A stretch of 64,000 nucleotides of DNA from Mycoplasma nasistruthionis (GCF_006228185.1 NZ_CP040825.1:739231-803230); one strand, 5' to 3'. Positions 8,660 to 18,690 are shown, numbered from the stretch's first letter. Program-made: numbers and translations. The notes: generated from the letters alone by a model not told the origin.

Positions 8660-10934
8660 TTAAAGAATTTCAATTTCATTTAATTGTCAAAAACTAGTTG
8701 AGTCGCTTAGGTTTTCAATTTTTACTTGTTTATATTTTTTGTTCAAATCATCACCGGCAACTTGGAATAACACTTTGTTATCTGTGTTATCAAAAGTTTT
8801 TTCAACTGTTTTATTATCTTCAGTAATTAATGTAACTTTAATATTATTTAGTTTTAAAACAGCATCTTGATGAAGGGTTAGTGAATGGATATTCATAGGT
8901 TTTAAGAATTCTAAATATAGAGTGTCATTTTTAAGTGATTTTTGAGTATCGCCAACACCGTGTCTGTAAATGTTGAATGTAGCTAGGTTATTGTCAAATA
9001 AATTTTCTCTCTTGTATGTGTTATTTTCAGGTGCTTCGTTTTTGTATTTTAATCTTTTTGCATCTAAATAATATCTTGGGTAAGAGAATGATGAAACAAC
9101 AATAGGTGTTTCAATGTATATCCTTTTATCTGAACCGTCAATAATTTCAACATCGCGAATACCTCATCATTTACCAGTATCTTTATCAGATTTTAGTGTA
9201 ATGATTTTGTATTTTGTTGATAATTTATCAGCAGGTACATCAACTTTAACATTTTCGATTTTTTGAAGTTGTTGGGCAGATTCGCCTTCACCTGTAATCT
9301 TTCCAATTTCTTGTCATTGATTACCTTCAGTATAACCATAGACAGTTATACTTGCAATTCCTTCGTCTTTACCACTGTCTCCACGAGTATATTGTTGTAA
9401 TCTAACAGATTTAATTGTTGTAGGAACTGAGAAGTTAAATTTCAATTCAGAAGCTTTTTTAATAGCCTCATTACCGTTAGGTCCTGCATAGAAAGGAATT
9501 GATAAAGTATTACTTGGGTCAATCGCATCTTCTAATGTTGAGTTTGAAGATGCTTCATTAACTTCATTAAATTTAATTAAATGAATGTTTTGTGTTGAGG
9601 TTGTTAATTTATTCGCAGTCCCTTTAGCTTGTTCTGCTTTATTAACAGCATCATCAATTTTGCTTTTAATTGATTGAAGTTTTTCTTTATCTAATTTATT
9701 TCCTTGGTTATAAAATTCAACTGATGCCTCATTGTATTTGTCAAATAATTCAACATTAATACCATGTAATTCTTTGTACTCATACATCTTAGCAAATCTA
9801 CTTAATAATGCATTTCTAGTATTGTTGTACAGTGTTTCTACTTCGGTTTTTTCTGTACCAGCTGTTGTAATAGCGTTTTCTAATGTTGTTTTTGCACTAT
9901 TTAATTCATCAACTGTTGTTTGTTGCTTGTTGTGTGCAGTTTGACCAGCAGTAAATGCTTGTTCTAATTTTTCTTTCACAGCATCTAATGAATATTTAGC
10001 ATCAGCAATTGTGTATTTTGCTAATTCTTCTATTTTCTTATCTAAAACAGCTTTTAGAGCTTTTTTAGCTTCATCAATATCTTTTGCTGTTTTGTCTGAG
10101 GTTGCTTTTTGAACAGCAGCTTCTAATATAGTTTTAGCATTTGCAAGTTCTTCTTTTGAAGTTGAGTCTTTTTTGCCTTCCGCAGCAACGTAAGCAGCTT
10201 CTAATGTAGTTTTAATATCTGCATATTTTGCTTCGCTATATTTAGCAACTTCAGTAGTTTTTGAATCTAAAAGAGTTTTAAGGGCTTGTTTAGCTACTTC
10301 CACTTCATTATTATTAACTGCAGTAGCTGGTGCTTTTTCTTTTCAACAGGATTAGTTGCTTCTCCACCAGTTTTTGGGGCTGTGCCACTATTTTCTTCAG
10401 CAGTTTTAGGAGGAATTGTTGTTCCTGTAGATGGTGTAGTTTCGTTGTTTGTATCATTTCCAGGAGTTGTTGTACTTGTTTTACCACTTCCTGACTTTTC
10501 TGCTTCTGCACCGGTTTTAGGAGCAGGTGGAGTTTGAGGCTCGTTTGAAGGAGAAGCTTGTCCTGCACCAGGTTCAGGTGTCATTGGTGTTTCAACAGTT
10601 GGAGTACCTTGTCCTGGGTTTTCAGAGTTCTTTGGGTTTTTGGTGTTTCATTTACAGGTTTAGCAGGTTTTTTAGGTTTTGATTGTTCTCCAGGGTTTCC
10701 TTGTACAGGTTGAACTGGATTTTCTTTTTTAGGCACAGGCTTTGGTGCAGGAGTAGGAGTAGGAGTTGCTTTAGGAGCTGGTGCTGGTTTTGAAACCTCA
10801 GGGGTTTTACCTTTTTCAATAGGTGCGTTTTTTGTTTCTTCTTTTTTAGCACCACATGAAGCAGCCACAGCAGAAACTGCAAGCACACTTAAAGAACCAT
10901 TTAAAAGTGGTATTCATAATTTAAGTTTCTTCAT
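8660..10934 (-). pseudogene. Surface lipoprotein D with two single-base frameshifts
   Basis: The ATG at 10934 begins MKKLKLWIPLLNGSLSVL and lipobox AASC, then GAKKEETK and a Pro/Lys/Thr-rich linker. The frame changes twice. Near 10637-10641 an A5 run (one A short) moves it so that ENPGQGTPTVETPMTPEPG continues. Near 10340-10343 an A4 run (one A short) moves it again to EKAPATAVNNNEVEVAKQ. From there the helical modules, RFAKMYEYKELHGIN and the C-terminal WQLNEIEIL are open to 8660. Both lesions are single deletions in A runs within the variable linker. They may be real inactivation, contingency slippage or sequencing error. Without them the product would be about 758 residues. Confidence 0.8.
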
Positions 10935-11115
10935 TTTGTTTATCTTTCTAATCTTTATTTTTACATTGAAAAGTAATTTAAAGTCGCTTATTACTTTTCA
11001 TATATGTAAAAGTTTTTATATATACATTTTTTATATTTATATTATTCAATTTTTCTATCCAAATAAAATGCTATTAGTTTTTAAGTTAAAGTTAATGAAA
11101 CTTTAAGGATTCTGC
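10935..11115 (-). promoter_or_regulatory. Promoter and leader hairpin of lipoprotein D
   Basis: Minus-strand motif ATGTATATATAAA at about 11014-11025. The leader holds a perfect 11-bp inverted repeat TGAAAAGTAAT / ATTACTTTTCA (10967-11000) whose loop carries AAGCGACTT, the same loop as in the leader of gene C. Confidence 0.6.
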
Positions 11116-11130
11116 AAAAAAAAAAAAAAA
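11116..11130. repeat. Homopolymer A15
   Basis: Fifteen consecutive A upstream of lipoprotein gene D, flanked by the inverted hexamers TTCTGC and GCAGAA. Confidence 0.95.
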
Positions 11131-11193
11131 GAACTCAATTTTCATAAATTGCAGAAAAGATAATTGTTTTTGCATAAATTTATAAAAATATTA

Positions 11194-11222
11194 AAAAAAT
11201 ACCAAGTAATAACTTGGTATTT
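11194..11222 (-). terminator. Terminator of lipoprotein E
   Basis: Stem AAATACCAAGT / ACTTGGTATTT with A-rich plus-strand flank (U tail on the minus strand). Same core as the terminator after gene C. Confidence 0.85.
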
Positions 11223-11242
11223 ATCAAGATTAGTGTGGAAAA

Positions 11243-13207
11243 TTAAAGAATTTCAATGTCATTAATTTGTCATGGTTTTTTTGTTGTTCTTTGGTCATTT
11301 CCTTCACCATAGTATTCAAATTTAAGTCTCTTGAATTTTTTATTAGCATGTTCGCTTTCTAGTTTTCAACTAGCTAATGTTTCTAAGTTGTCTAACTGTT
11401 TTACGACCTCATGATTTTCTTCATCAACTAAAATCATTTTTACTCTCGGCAGTTTTAGAAGAGCATCTTGTTTTAAATTAATTGAATGAATATTCATAGG
11501 TTTTAAGAAATCAAAAATAATTGGTCATGATCTTTCTACTTCTGAATATGTTGAATTTTGATATGTGTTAAATGTTGATTCATTGTTATCAAATAGATAT
11601 TCTTTTTTATATGTTTCAGTTGAAGGATTTTTATAAGTAAGTGGTGCTGTATTCAATAATTGACGTTGATCAACTGTAGAAACAACAACAGGTGTTTCAA
11701 TAAAAATTTTCTTTTCTTCATTTGAAACAATTTCTACATCTTTAACAGCTCATCAAGTGTTAGTTTGTTCATTTGATTTAAGTGTTATAGCTTTATATTC
11801 ATTGTTCAACATATTTTGCGGAACCTCAAATTTATAGTCTTTAAATTTAGATAATTCTGCAAAATCTTGGCTATTAGCATTATATGTGGCAATTTGTTCT
11901 CAGCCACCATTAGTTCTTTGCCCATGAAGAGTAAGGTTTTTTACAATGTATGATTTATCTTTGTTATCTCAAACTCTTTCAGCAAATTGGTGTAAAATAA
12001 TGTGTTTTAGTCGTGTAGGATTTTTAAATGAGAAAATTAACTCACTATCCTTAGCAATATGTCCATACCCATCTGTTCAACCTAAAACAGGAATTGACAG
12101 GTCAGTATTACCATCAACCGTATATTCATAATCATTATTTGATCTTGCTTCGGTAATTTGTTTACCTTTGACAATACCAATTTTCTTAACGCTTGGTGTT
12201 ACTGTATTAGCTGTTTCTTTGGCTACGTTAGCTGCTTCTAAACCTTTTGTAATTTTTTCTTTTATTTCTGTTAGTTTTGCTAAATCTAATTTTTGATCTT
12301 GATTGTAGTATGAAACAGCTGCTTCATTATAAACATCAAATAAAGTTGTGTTCACGCCATGATATTGTTTTAATTCAAACATTTTGTTAAATCTATCCAA
12401 CAACATAGTTTTAACTTCTGGTGCTAGTGTTTCAACCATTGATTTATCTGTTTTAGCTTTTTCAACAGCAGTTTTTAAATCATTTAATAATTTATTTGCT
12501 TTTTCTAAGTTATCAGCACCATCTTTACCACTTTCAGCAGCTGTATAAGCACTTTCTAATGTGGTTTTAATTGGCGCTAAAGTATATTTTCTGTCTTCAA
12601 CATCTGCATATTTGCCTATTTCATCATTTTTATTAGCTAATAACGCTGTTAATTCATTTTTAACCAATTCCAAATCTTTAGCTTGTTTTTTTGTATCGGC
12701 TGAAGAAATTGCTGAAGCTAAAGTATCTTTTGCAGATTTTAATTGTTCTTTATCATTTAAGTCTTTTTTACCTTCAGCAACATCAAATGCTTTTTCTAAT
12801 TCAACTTTGATTTCAGAATATTTTTCTTCCGCATATTTAGCTAATTCTGTTGATTTAGATTCTAATAGCTCTTTTAAAGCATTTTTTGCATTTGTAAGTT
12901 CAGTATCTTCTGCACTTTGTTTATTACCATCAACCGGAGCCGGAGCTGGGTTAGGAGCAGGCATAGGAGTTGGCGCTGGAGTTGGCGCTGGAGTTGGCGC
13001 TGGAGTTGGCGCTGGAGTTGGCGCTGGAGTTGGCGCTGGAGTTGGCGCTGGAGTTGGCGCTGGTTTAGATCCTTCTGTATTTTCTTTTTTATTATTATCC
13101 TTAGGTGTTTTTTTGTCATTAGCACCACATGAAGCGGCTACTGCTGACACAGCAAGTACACTTAAAGAACCACTAAATAGTGGTAGTCAAAATTTCAATT
13201 TTCGCAT
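11243..13207 (-). CDS. Surface lipoprotein E of the tandem family, with (PAPT)8 repeat
   Basis: A 654-residue lipoprotein, intact with TGA as Trp. Signal peptide [18 protein letters not shown] with lipobox VAASC (Cys27). Residues about 49-80 are eight identical four-residue units read PAPT, followed by [11 protein letters not shown]. Two helical modules follow ([36 protein letters not shown]), then [15 protein letters not shown] and the beta-rich C-terminal half ending WQINDIEIL. The region upstream differs from its paralogs: I do not find the ATGTATATATAAA motif, though a TATATT lies about 90 bp before the start. It is the first transcribed gene of the array and lies downstream of rplS, separated by a terminator. 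Confidence 0.88.
12966..13061 (-). repeat. 8 perfect tandem copies of a 12-bp unit
   Basis: Unit GGAGTTGGCGCT (plus strand), eight identical copies, encoding PAPT units in lipoprotein E. In-frame length variation is expected. Confidence 0.97.
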
Positions 13208-13436
13208 AATGTTTTTTCTTTCGTCTTTTATAAATTTAATCTTTCAAAATAACCCTTTGTCATTCGGGCAAGATCTCTCGTAATATATCCCTTTTAATTT
13301 ACAATTAAATACTAGTCCAAAATGGTCTCTAAAAAAAAAAAAAAAACATCGTTCCACAAAAAAATGAATTTTGCAGAAAATTTCCATACAAAATCCATAT
13401 TTTATATTTAAGTTGTTAAAGCGTAATGAGTATAAA
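13208..13436 (-). promoter_or_regulatory. Upstream region of lipoprotein E with A16 tract
   Basis: Contains 16 consecutive A at 13331-13346, about 125 bp before the start, followed by TTTTGCAGAAAAT (13366-13382 region) as at the other loci. A TATATT on the minus strand about 90 bp upstream of the ATG is a possible -10. Confidence 0.5.
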
Positions 13437-13464
13437 TAAAAAAACAGTCATAAAATGACTGTTT
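13437..13464 (-). terminator. Terminator of rpsP-trmD-rplS
   Basis: Stem AAACAGTCAT / ATGACTGTTT followed by T7 on the minus strand, 14 bp after the rplS stop. Confidence 0.9.
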
Positions 13465-13477
13465 AATGAATTTAGGA

Positions 13478-13834
13478 TTATTTACTTCTTTTAATTTCTT
13501 TAAGACGTGCACTTTTACCTTTACGGTCTCTCATAAAGAATAGTTTCTTTCTACGCACTTTGTTTTTACGTACTACTTCAATGTGAGAGATTAATGGTGA
13601 ATGTAAAGGGAAAGTTCTTTCAACACCAATACCGTATGAATCTTTTCTAACTGTGAATGTTTCACGTGTTCCTGATTCTTTTTTACTAATTACTAAACCT
13701 TCAAATAACTGAACACGTTCTTTTCCGTTTTCTTTAATACGAACGAAAACTTTAACGTTTTCTCCTGTAGTAAAGTTAGGAACGTCTGGGCGTAATTGTG
13801 ATTTTTCAACTAACTCGATAAATTTATTTCTCAT
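13478..13834 (-). CDS. rplS: 50S ribosomal protein L19
   Basis: 118 residues, the normal length for L19, with the family core [21 protein letters not shown] and the conserved basic end [23 protein letters not shown]19 sits at the interface of the two ribosomal subunits. It is the last gene of rpsP-trmD-rplS. Its start lies 11 bp inside the end of trmD, so translation of the two is probably coupled. Confidence 0.97.
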   Translation of the reverse strand: MRNKFIELVEKSQLRPDVPNFTTGENVKVFVRIKENGKERVQLFEGLVISKKESGTRETFTVRKDSYGIGVERTFPLHSPLISHIEVVRKNKVRRKKLFFMRDRKGKSARLKEIKRSK

Positions 13835-14531
13835 TCTTTATCCTTTCAATGATGTCAGGTCTGTTTTTTGCTGTTTTTTGTCAAGCAGCCTGATCTTTTC
13901 ATTCTTGAATTTTTTTATGATCACCACTAAATAAAACTTCTGGCACATCATAAGTTTTGCTAGGATCAGATACTGATGTATATGATCTAGGTCTTGAATA
14001 TTGAGGATGTTCTAATAATCCTAATTCCCCTTGGAACGATTCATAGGTGTGTGATTCAGTTTTAATAACACCAGGTAGAAGTCTAACAATTGCGTCAGCC
14101 ATTACCATAGAAGGTAATTCTCCACCAGTTAAAACAAAATCTCCGATTGATAATTCATAATCAGCCATTTGAATCACTCTTTCATCAAATCCTTCATATC
14201 TACCAGAGATAAAAGTGATTTGTGAATGCTTGGCTAAATCGCTAGCAATTTGTTGTGTGAATTGTTTTCCTTGCGGTGAAACGACAACAACTACACCACC
14301 ACGATCTTTTAATGAATTTAAGGCTAAGTCAATTGGCTCTACTTGAAGTAAAAGTCCATGACCTCCACCATAAATTTCATCATCAACTTTTCTATGTTTG
14401 TTTCGACTAAAATCTCTAAAGTCAACCACTTCAAACGATACTAAATCTTTATCTTGTGCCTTTTTAATAATGCTTTCATTAATAAAAGGTTCAAAATAAT
14501 TAGGGAATAAGGTTAAGAAATTAATCTTCAT
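13824..14531 (-). CDS. trmD: tRNA (guanine-N1)-methyltransferase TrmD
   Basis: 235 residues. TrmD uses S-adenosylmethionine to methylate G37 next to the anticodon and so prevents frameshifting. The trefoil-knot SAM site is visible: [29 protein letters not shown] and [11 protein letters not shown]. Two TGA codons near the C-terminus must be read as Trp; the frame then ends at 13824, inside rplS. The ATG overlaps the rpsP stop codon by one base (TAATG). Confidence 0.96.
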
Positions 14532-14779
14532 TATTTTTTAAGTTCAGCTGTTAGTTTGTGTGTTCTGAATAAGTTAGCAACAGTTTGTGTAGGTTGAGCA
14601 CCTTCTTTTAATCATTTTGATGTTAATTCTTTGTTTAACACAAATTCTTTAGAAAGAGGGTTGTAGTGTCCTAAAGCTTCAATAAATTTTCCATCACGTG
14701 GAGCTCTTGCATCAGCAGCAACAATTTTGTAAACTGGTCTGAATTTGTCTCCCATTCTTTTTAATCTAATTTTAACCAT
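14531..14779 (-). CDS. rpsP: 30S ribosomal protein S16
   Basis: 82 residues. Begins [20 protein letters not shown] and contains [19 protein letters not shown], the S16 signature. First gene of rpsP-trmD-rplS. It is read from ATG 14779 to a TAA that shares one base with the trmD start. Confidence 0.96.
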
Positions 14780-14868
14780 TATTAAATATAAACTCCTAAA
14801 TTATGTATGTCAAGCAAAAGTGCTTGACAGTTGTAAATTAATTATATATAGATCTATTTTTTTGTCAA
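14780..14868 (-). promoter_or_regulatory. rpsP operon promoter and leader hairpin
   Basis: A near-ideal promoter on the minus strand: TTGACA (14868-14863), 16-nt spacer, TATAAT (14846-14841). A perfect 8-bp hairpin GTCAAGCA / TGCTTGAC with a 4-nt loop (14809-14828) begins a few bases after the expected transcription start. It may stabilise the mRNA or control translation. Confidence 0.75.
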
Positions 14869-14880
14869 GAAAAAAGTAAT

Positions 14881-14904
14881 AAAAAATTCAGCCTAAGCTG
14901 AATT
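14881..14904 (-). terminator. Terminator of the ECF operon
   Basis: Stem AATTCAGC / GCTGAATT with T6 on the minus strand. The ecfT stop codon (14903-14905) lies at the edge of the stem. Confidence 0.85.
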
Positions 14905-15874
14905 AAATAATTAATGTATACATATATCACAATGGTAAGTGTTTCATGTAAAAGAAATTAATCATTATAAAAGTAATTATTAACAATAAAACAAGACAAA
15001 TAAATATATCTCTTCAAACAAGTTTCATTATTCTATATTTAGTTCTATGCATATAAGGGTCATACCCTCTTGTTTCCATTGAACTAGCTAAGTCTTCAGC
15101 TTTTGAAAATGAAGAAACAAAAAGTGGAATAATCAAAGTTGAAAAGGCATTTATTTTTTCTTTCATATTACCGTGCTTGAAATCAACTCCACGTGATGAC
15201 TGAGCTTTAATAATTCTGTTAGCTTCATCAATTAAGGTAGGAATAAAACGTAAAGCAAGTGAAATAATCATTGCAATAATATGAGTTGGAATAAATAATA
15301 TTTTTAAGGGATAAAGCAAGTCTTCAATAGCTTTTGTTAATAAAATAGGTCTAGTTGTGTTAGTTAATAAAGTAGTTAATAAAATCATAGTGTAAATTCT
15401 AAAGAATAAATTAATACTACGATTGACCGAATCTAATGAAAAACCGTATGCTTTATGAATTGACATGTCTGCGAGTGGTCCGGTTTTTATAATGCTTGAA
15501 GTTGTAATTCAATTTCAAAAACCATTTTCGGTATTATAAATTTCAGAAATCTGTGGTGCATAAAAATTGTTAAGTGATGAAATTCTAAAAGCATCTGCAG
15601 CTACGTTTTCATTTTTAATGCTATAAATGTTAACAAATAAAATAATAATCGATATAAATAATGGTAATTTCACCATTCTTAAAAGAGGCCTAACTCTTTT
15701 GAAAGTTGAAATATAAATTACCACTAAAACACTTGTTAACAACACTAAATCAATGAAAAAGCGAGACATAAAAACTAAGATAATATAAATTAATAATGTT
15801 ATTAATTTTAATCTAGGATCAACACGATATAAAAAACCCTGACCAGGAATAAAACGGCCGAAAACTGATTTCAT
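14903..15874 (-). CDS. ecfT: ECF transporter transmembrane subunit EcfT
   Basis: 323 residues with several in-frame TGA (Trp). N-terminal FGRFIPGQGFLYRVDPRLKL is typical of EcfT; hydrophobic helices follow. The two coupling-helix motifs that contact the ATPases are visible as QSSRG and ETRGYD. A central loop (KNENVAADAFRISSLNNFYAPQ region) is longer than usual. EcfT joins the ATPase pair to interchangeable substrate-binding S components for vitamin uptake. The ATG at 15874 overlaps the ecfA2 stop (TAATG), showing one operon. Confidence 0.93.
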
Positions 15875-17216
15875 TATTTCACTCCTTTATCTTTTAAATA
15901 TTGATTCAAAAATTCAGCAAGTTGTTTTTCAGTTAGCACTTTTGGTACATCGATACCTTTATTTCTTAATTTGTCAACAAATTCAAGCAACTTAGGCGGT
16001 TGTAAGTTGTTTTGTTTTAAAAATACCACATCTGACAAAACATCATAAGGGTCAGAATCTTTTATTAATTCACCTTCTGAAAGTAGTAAAACTCTTTGTG
16101 CATAGTGTAAAACGTTGTCTAAATCATGAGTAACATTAATAATGGTTTTACCTTTTTTATTTAGATTACTAATAATTTCTAAAATTTCTTTGACACCTAC
16201 AGGGTCAAGCCCGGCAGTAGGTTCATCAAAAATCATAAAATCTGGATCCATTGCTAAAATACCAGCAATTGCTACACGACGCTTTTGTCCGCCAGATAAT
16301 TCAAAAGGACTTCTGTCAAGATATTCTGAACCCAACCCTACTAATTCTAAGCATTCTTCAGCTTTTTGATAAGCTTTAATTTTATCCATACCAAAAGCAA
16401 TTGGACCAAAAGCTATATCTTCTTTAATTGTATTTTTGAATAATTGATATTCAGCAAACTGGAATACAGCACCTATTCTTTTTCTGATAATCTTTGGATT
16501 ATTTGAAAAGTCAAACAAGTGTTTTTTCTTAGATGAAAAGTTAACTATTTGCTTTGAATATGTGTACTTATCTAGTTCTTTGTATGTTTGATTGTTTGCT
16601 TTAAATTCTTGTAAAAAATCATTTAAAGCTCTTTTGTGATCGCTGTAATAGTTTTTTAAATTATTAGAATAGTTACGATCAAATTGAATTGTAAAATCTT
16701 TTTTAGCTTGCTTTAATTCAATTTTTCATTGTGATTTTAATTTTTTAACTATAGGATTAATTTCACTAAACTTTGTTTTTAATTGTTTTTTAGCTTCTTT
16801 AAAGTCAATTAAATCTTGTTGGTTTGTTTTTTGTATTTGATCAATTTGCTGTTGAATTTTTAAAATTTCTTGTGAATTATTATGTTTTTTGTTTAGTTCT
16901 ACAATTTGTGCTTTTAATCTTGAAATAGCAGATTTAGCTTCTTTTTTGCATTTTTGTAAGCAGATTTTAATAGTGATAATTCCTTTTTATATGAAATTTG
17001 TAAATTATCATAGAACTCTCACTCAATTTTTCCACTTGTTGGAAAAAGCAAATTATTTAAATGCTCAATTAATGTAGTTTTCCCTGAACCAGTTGAACCA
17101 ATTACACCGATGTATTCACCATCATTTATTTCAGCTGACACATTTTTTAAAGCTGTAAATTCAAATGGCGTTTTAGGATTGAAGGTGTGTGAAACGTTTT
17201 GAATTTTTATTTGCAT
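15874..17216 (-). CDS. ecfA2: ECF transporter ATPase EcfA2 with coiled-coil insertion and one-base frame break
   Basis: The N-terminal frame (from ATG 17216) holds Walker [10 protein letters not shown]. The C-terminal frame holds Q-loop FQFAEYQ, signature LSGGQKRR, Walker B FMIFDE and H-loop VTHD. Between them lies an unusual Lys/Gln-rich, predicted coiled-coil insertion of about 165 residues. The two frames join at GCAAAAAAGAAG (16949-16938): in the ATG frame translation stops nine codons later, while a -1 shift at A AAA AAG, or one more A, gives uninterrupted [15 protein letters not shown] and a 447-residue protein. EcfA2 is normally needed for all ECF uptake, so a dead gene is unlikely; programmed slippage or a base-call error is more likely. 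It overlaps ecfA1 by 10 bp. Confidence 0.88.
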
Positions 17217-18007
17217 ATTTTTTTAATTAGTTCTCTTTCTGAATAAGTGGGTTCAATTCCATCAATCATTCCACTTAAACGATAAATAAAAGGTGAATCA
17301 ATTTTAGCAATATCAATAATTTCTTTGTTTTTTAAAATATCAGTTGGAGTACCAGAAGCAATCAGTTTTCCGCCGGCAAAAACTAAACATAAATCAGCTA
17401 AAATCGCTTCATCCATGTCATGAGTAATTGAAATTAAAGTTTTATCAGGATTATTTCTTAGATCTTTGATAATTTCAATAACTTTATTTTTACCCTTAGG
17501 ATCAAGCATTGAAGTAACTTCGTCGAAAATAATAACATCAGGATCTAAAGCCAACACAGAAGCAATAGCAACTCTTTGTTTTTGACCACCACTCAGATTC
17601 TCTGGCTCTCTTTCTAGATGATTTTGCATATCAACTTTTGTTGCATATTTAACAACCAAATCTTTCATATCTTCATGTGGTATTTGTCTATTTTCTAGTC
17701 CAAAAGCAATATCGTCTTCAACTGAAGAACCAACAAATTGGTTATCAGGGTTTTGAAAAATAATTCCAATTTTTTTACGAATTTTTAACAAATTTTCTTT
17801 TGAATACAAAATACCATCAATAAAAATGTTTCCAGATTGTGGTTTTAAAAGTGCTACAAGTACTTTGGACAAAGTGCTTTTCCCAGAACCATTATGTCCT
17901 AAAATAGCAACATATTGACCTTTTTTTATCTCGAATGAAACGTTATTTAAGGCTGGTTTTGTGTCTTTTTCTCTATATTTAAATGTTATATTTTCGACTT
18001 TTATCAT
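17207..18007 (-). CDS. ecfA1: ECF transporter ATPase EcfA1
   Basis: 266 residues, the normal length. Walker [11 protein letters not shown]-loop FQNPDNQ, signature LSGGQKQR, Walker B VIIFDE and H-loop ITHD are all present. It pairs with EcfA2 to power the ECF vitamin/metal transporter through EcfT. No S component is encoded nearby, as usual for group II systems where S subunits are scattered. First gene of ecfA1-ecfA2-ecfT. Confidence 0.95.
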   Translation of the reverse strand: MIKVENITFKYREKDTKPALNNVSFEIKKGQYVAILGHNGSGKSTLSKVLVALLKPQSGNIFIDGILYSKENLLKIRKKIGIIFQNPDNQFVGSSVEDDIAFGLENRQIPHEDMKDLVVKYATKVDMQNHLEREPENLSGGQKQRVAIASVLALDPDVIIFDEVTSMLDPKGKNKVIEIIKDLRNNPDKTLISITHDMDEAILADLCLVFAGGKLIASGTPTDILKNKEIIDIAKIDSPFIYRLSGMIDGIEPTYSERELIKKICK

Positions 18008-18023
18008 AACTACAATTATAAAA

Positions 18024-18070
18024 TAAAAAGACAGATTTTAAGGGTTTTATATGCTTAAAATTTGTCTTTT
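18024..18070 (-). terminator. Terminator between rnhB and ecfA1
   Basis: Long stem, AAAAGACA-ATTTTAAG against CTTAAAAT-TGTCTTTT with one mismatch, followed by T-rich sequence on the minus strand. The end of rnhB forms part of the stem. Confidence 0.65.
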
Positions 18071-18660
18071 ATGGTTAAATTTGCAATTGGCTTATATTTT
18101 AATCTATGAATTGGTGTAATTCCATGCTTTTGTAATGCTTCTAAATGTTTTTTAGTGCCATAACCTTGATTGTTTTCAAAATCATACTCTGGATAAGTTA
18201 AGGCATGTTTTGCCATCAAATTATCTTTTGTAACTTTAGCTAAAATACTAGCAGCCGCAACATTTAATGATAAACTATCACCTTTGACTAAATTAATTTG
18301 ATTAATATTTAAATCTATTTTTTCAAAATCAGTAATTACTAAGTCAGGTTTTAATTTAAGGTTTTGCACCGCTAATTTCATACCTAATTTTGACTCGGCT
18401 TTTGGGTTGGATTGATTAATATCTTTTACACTTCTTACAATAATTTGATAATCTAACGCATTTTGAATAATTTCATCAAACAATGCTTGACGTTTGACTT
18501 TGGTTAGTTTTTTAGAATCGTTAATCTTTGAGTTTGTGTAATTACGTGGCAAAATCACGCAAGCTACAACTAATTCACCTGCTAAACATCCTCTACCGGC
18601 TTCATCACAACCAGCAATGAATTCAAATTTAGGGTCTAAAGTTTTTTCATAATCTAACAT
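18055..18660 (-). CDS. rnhB: Ribonuclease HII
   Basis: 201 residues. RNase HII cleaves RNA in RNA/DNA hybrids and single ribonucleotides in DNA. The acidic active site is visible: GCDEAGRG near the N-terminus, the Asp of VITDFEKID, and KGDSLSLNVAAASILAKVTKD. GYGTKKHLEAL HG near the end is also typical. Length and start fit the family. Confidence 0.95.
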   Translation of the reverse strand: MLDYEKTLDPKFEFIAGCDEAGRGCLAGELVVACVILPRNYTNSKINDSKKLTKVKRQALFDEIIQNALDYQIIVRSVKDINQSNPKAESKLGMKLAVQNLKLKPDLVITDFEKIDLNINQINLVKGDSLSLNVAAASILAKVTKDNLMAKHALTYPEYDFENNQGYGTKKHLEALQKHGITPIHRLKYKPIANLTIKDKF

Positions 18661-18690
18661 AATGGAATTATAAATTTAAAATCTATATTT

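Noticed and set aside
1196..13207. Treating each in-frame TGA in the lipoproteins as a nonsense mutation
   Set aside because: TGA is Trp in this genome, as shown by fusA, ileS and recA. Only C and D have true frame changes.
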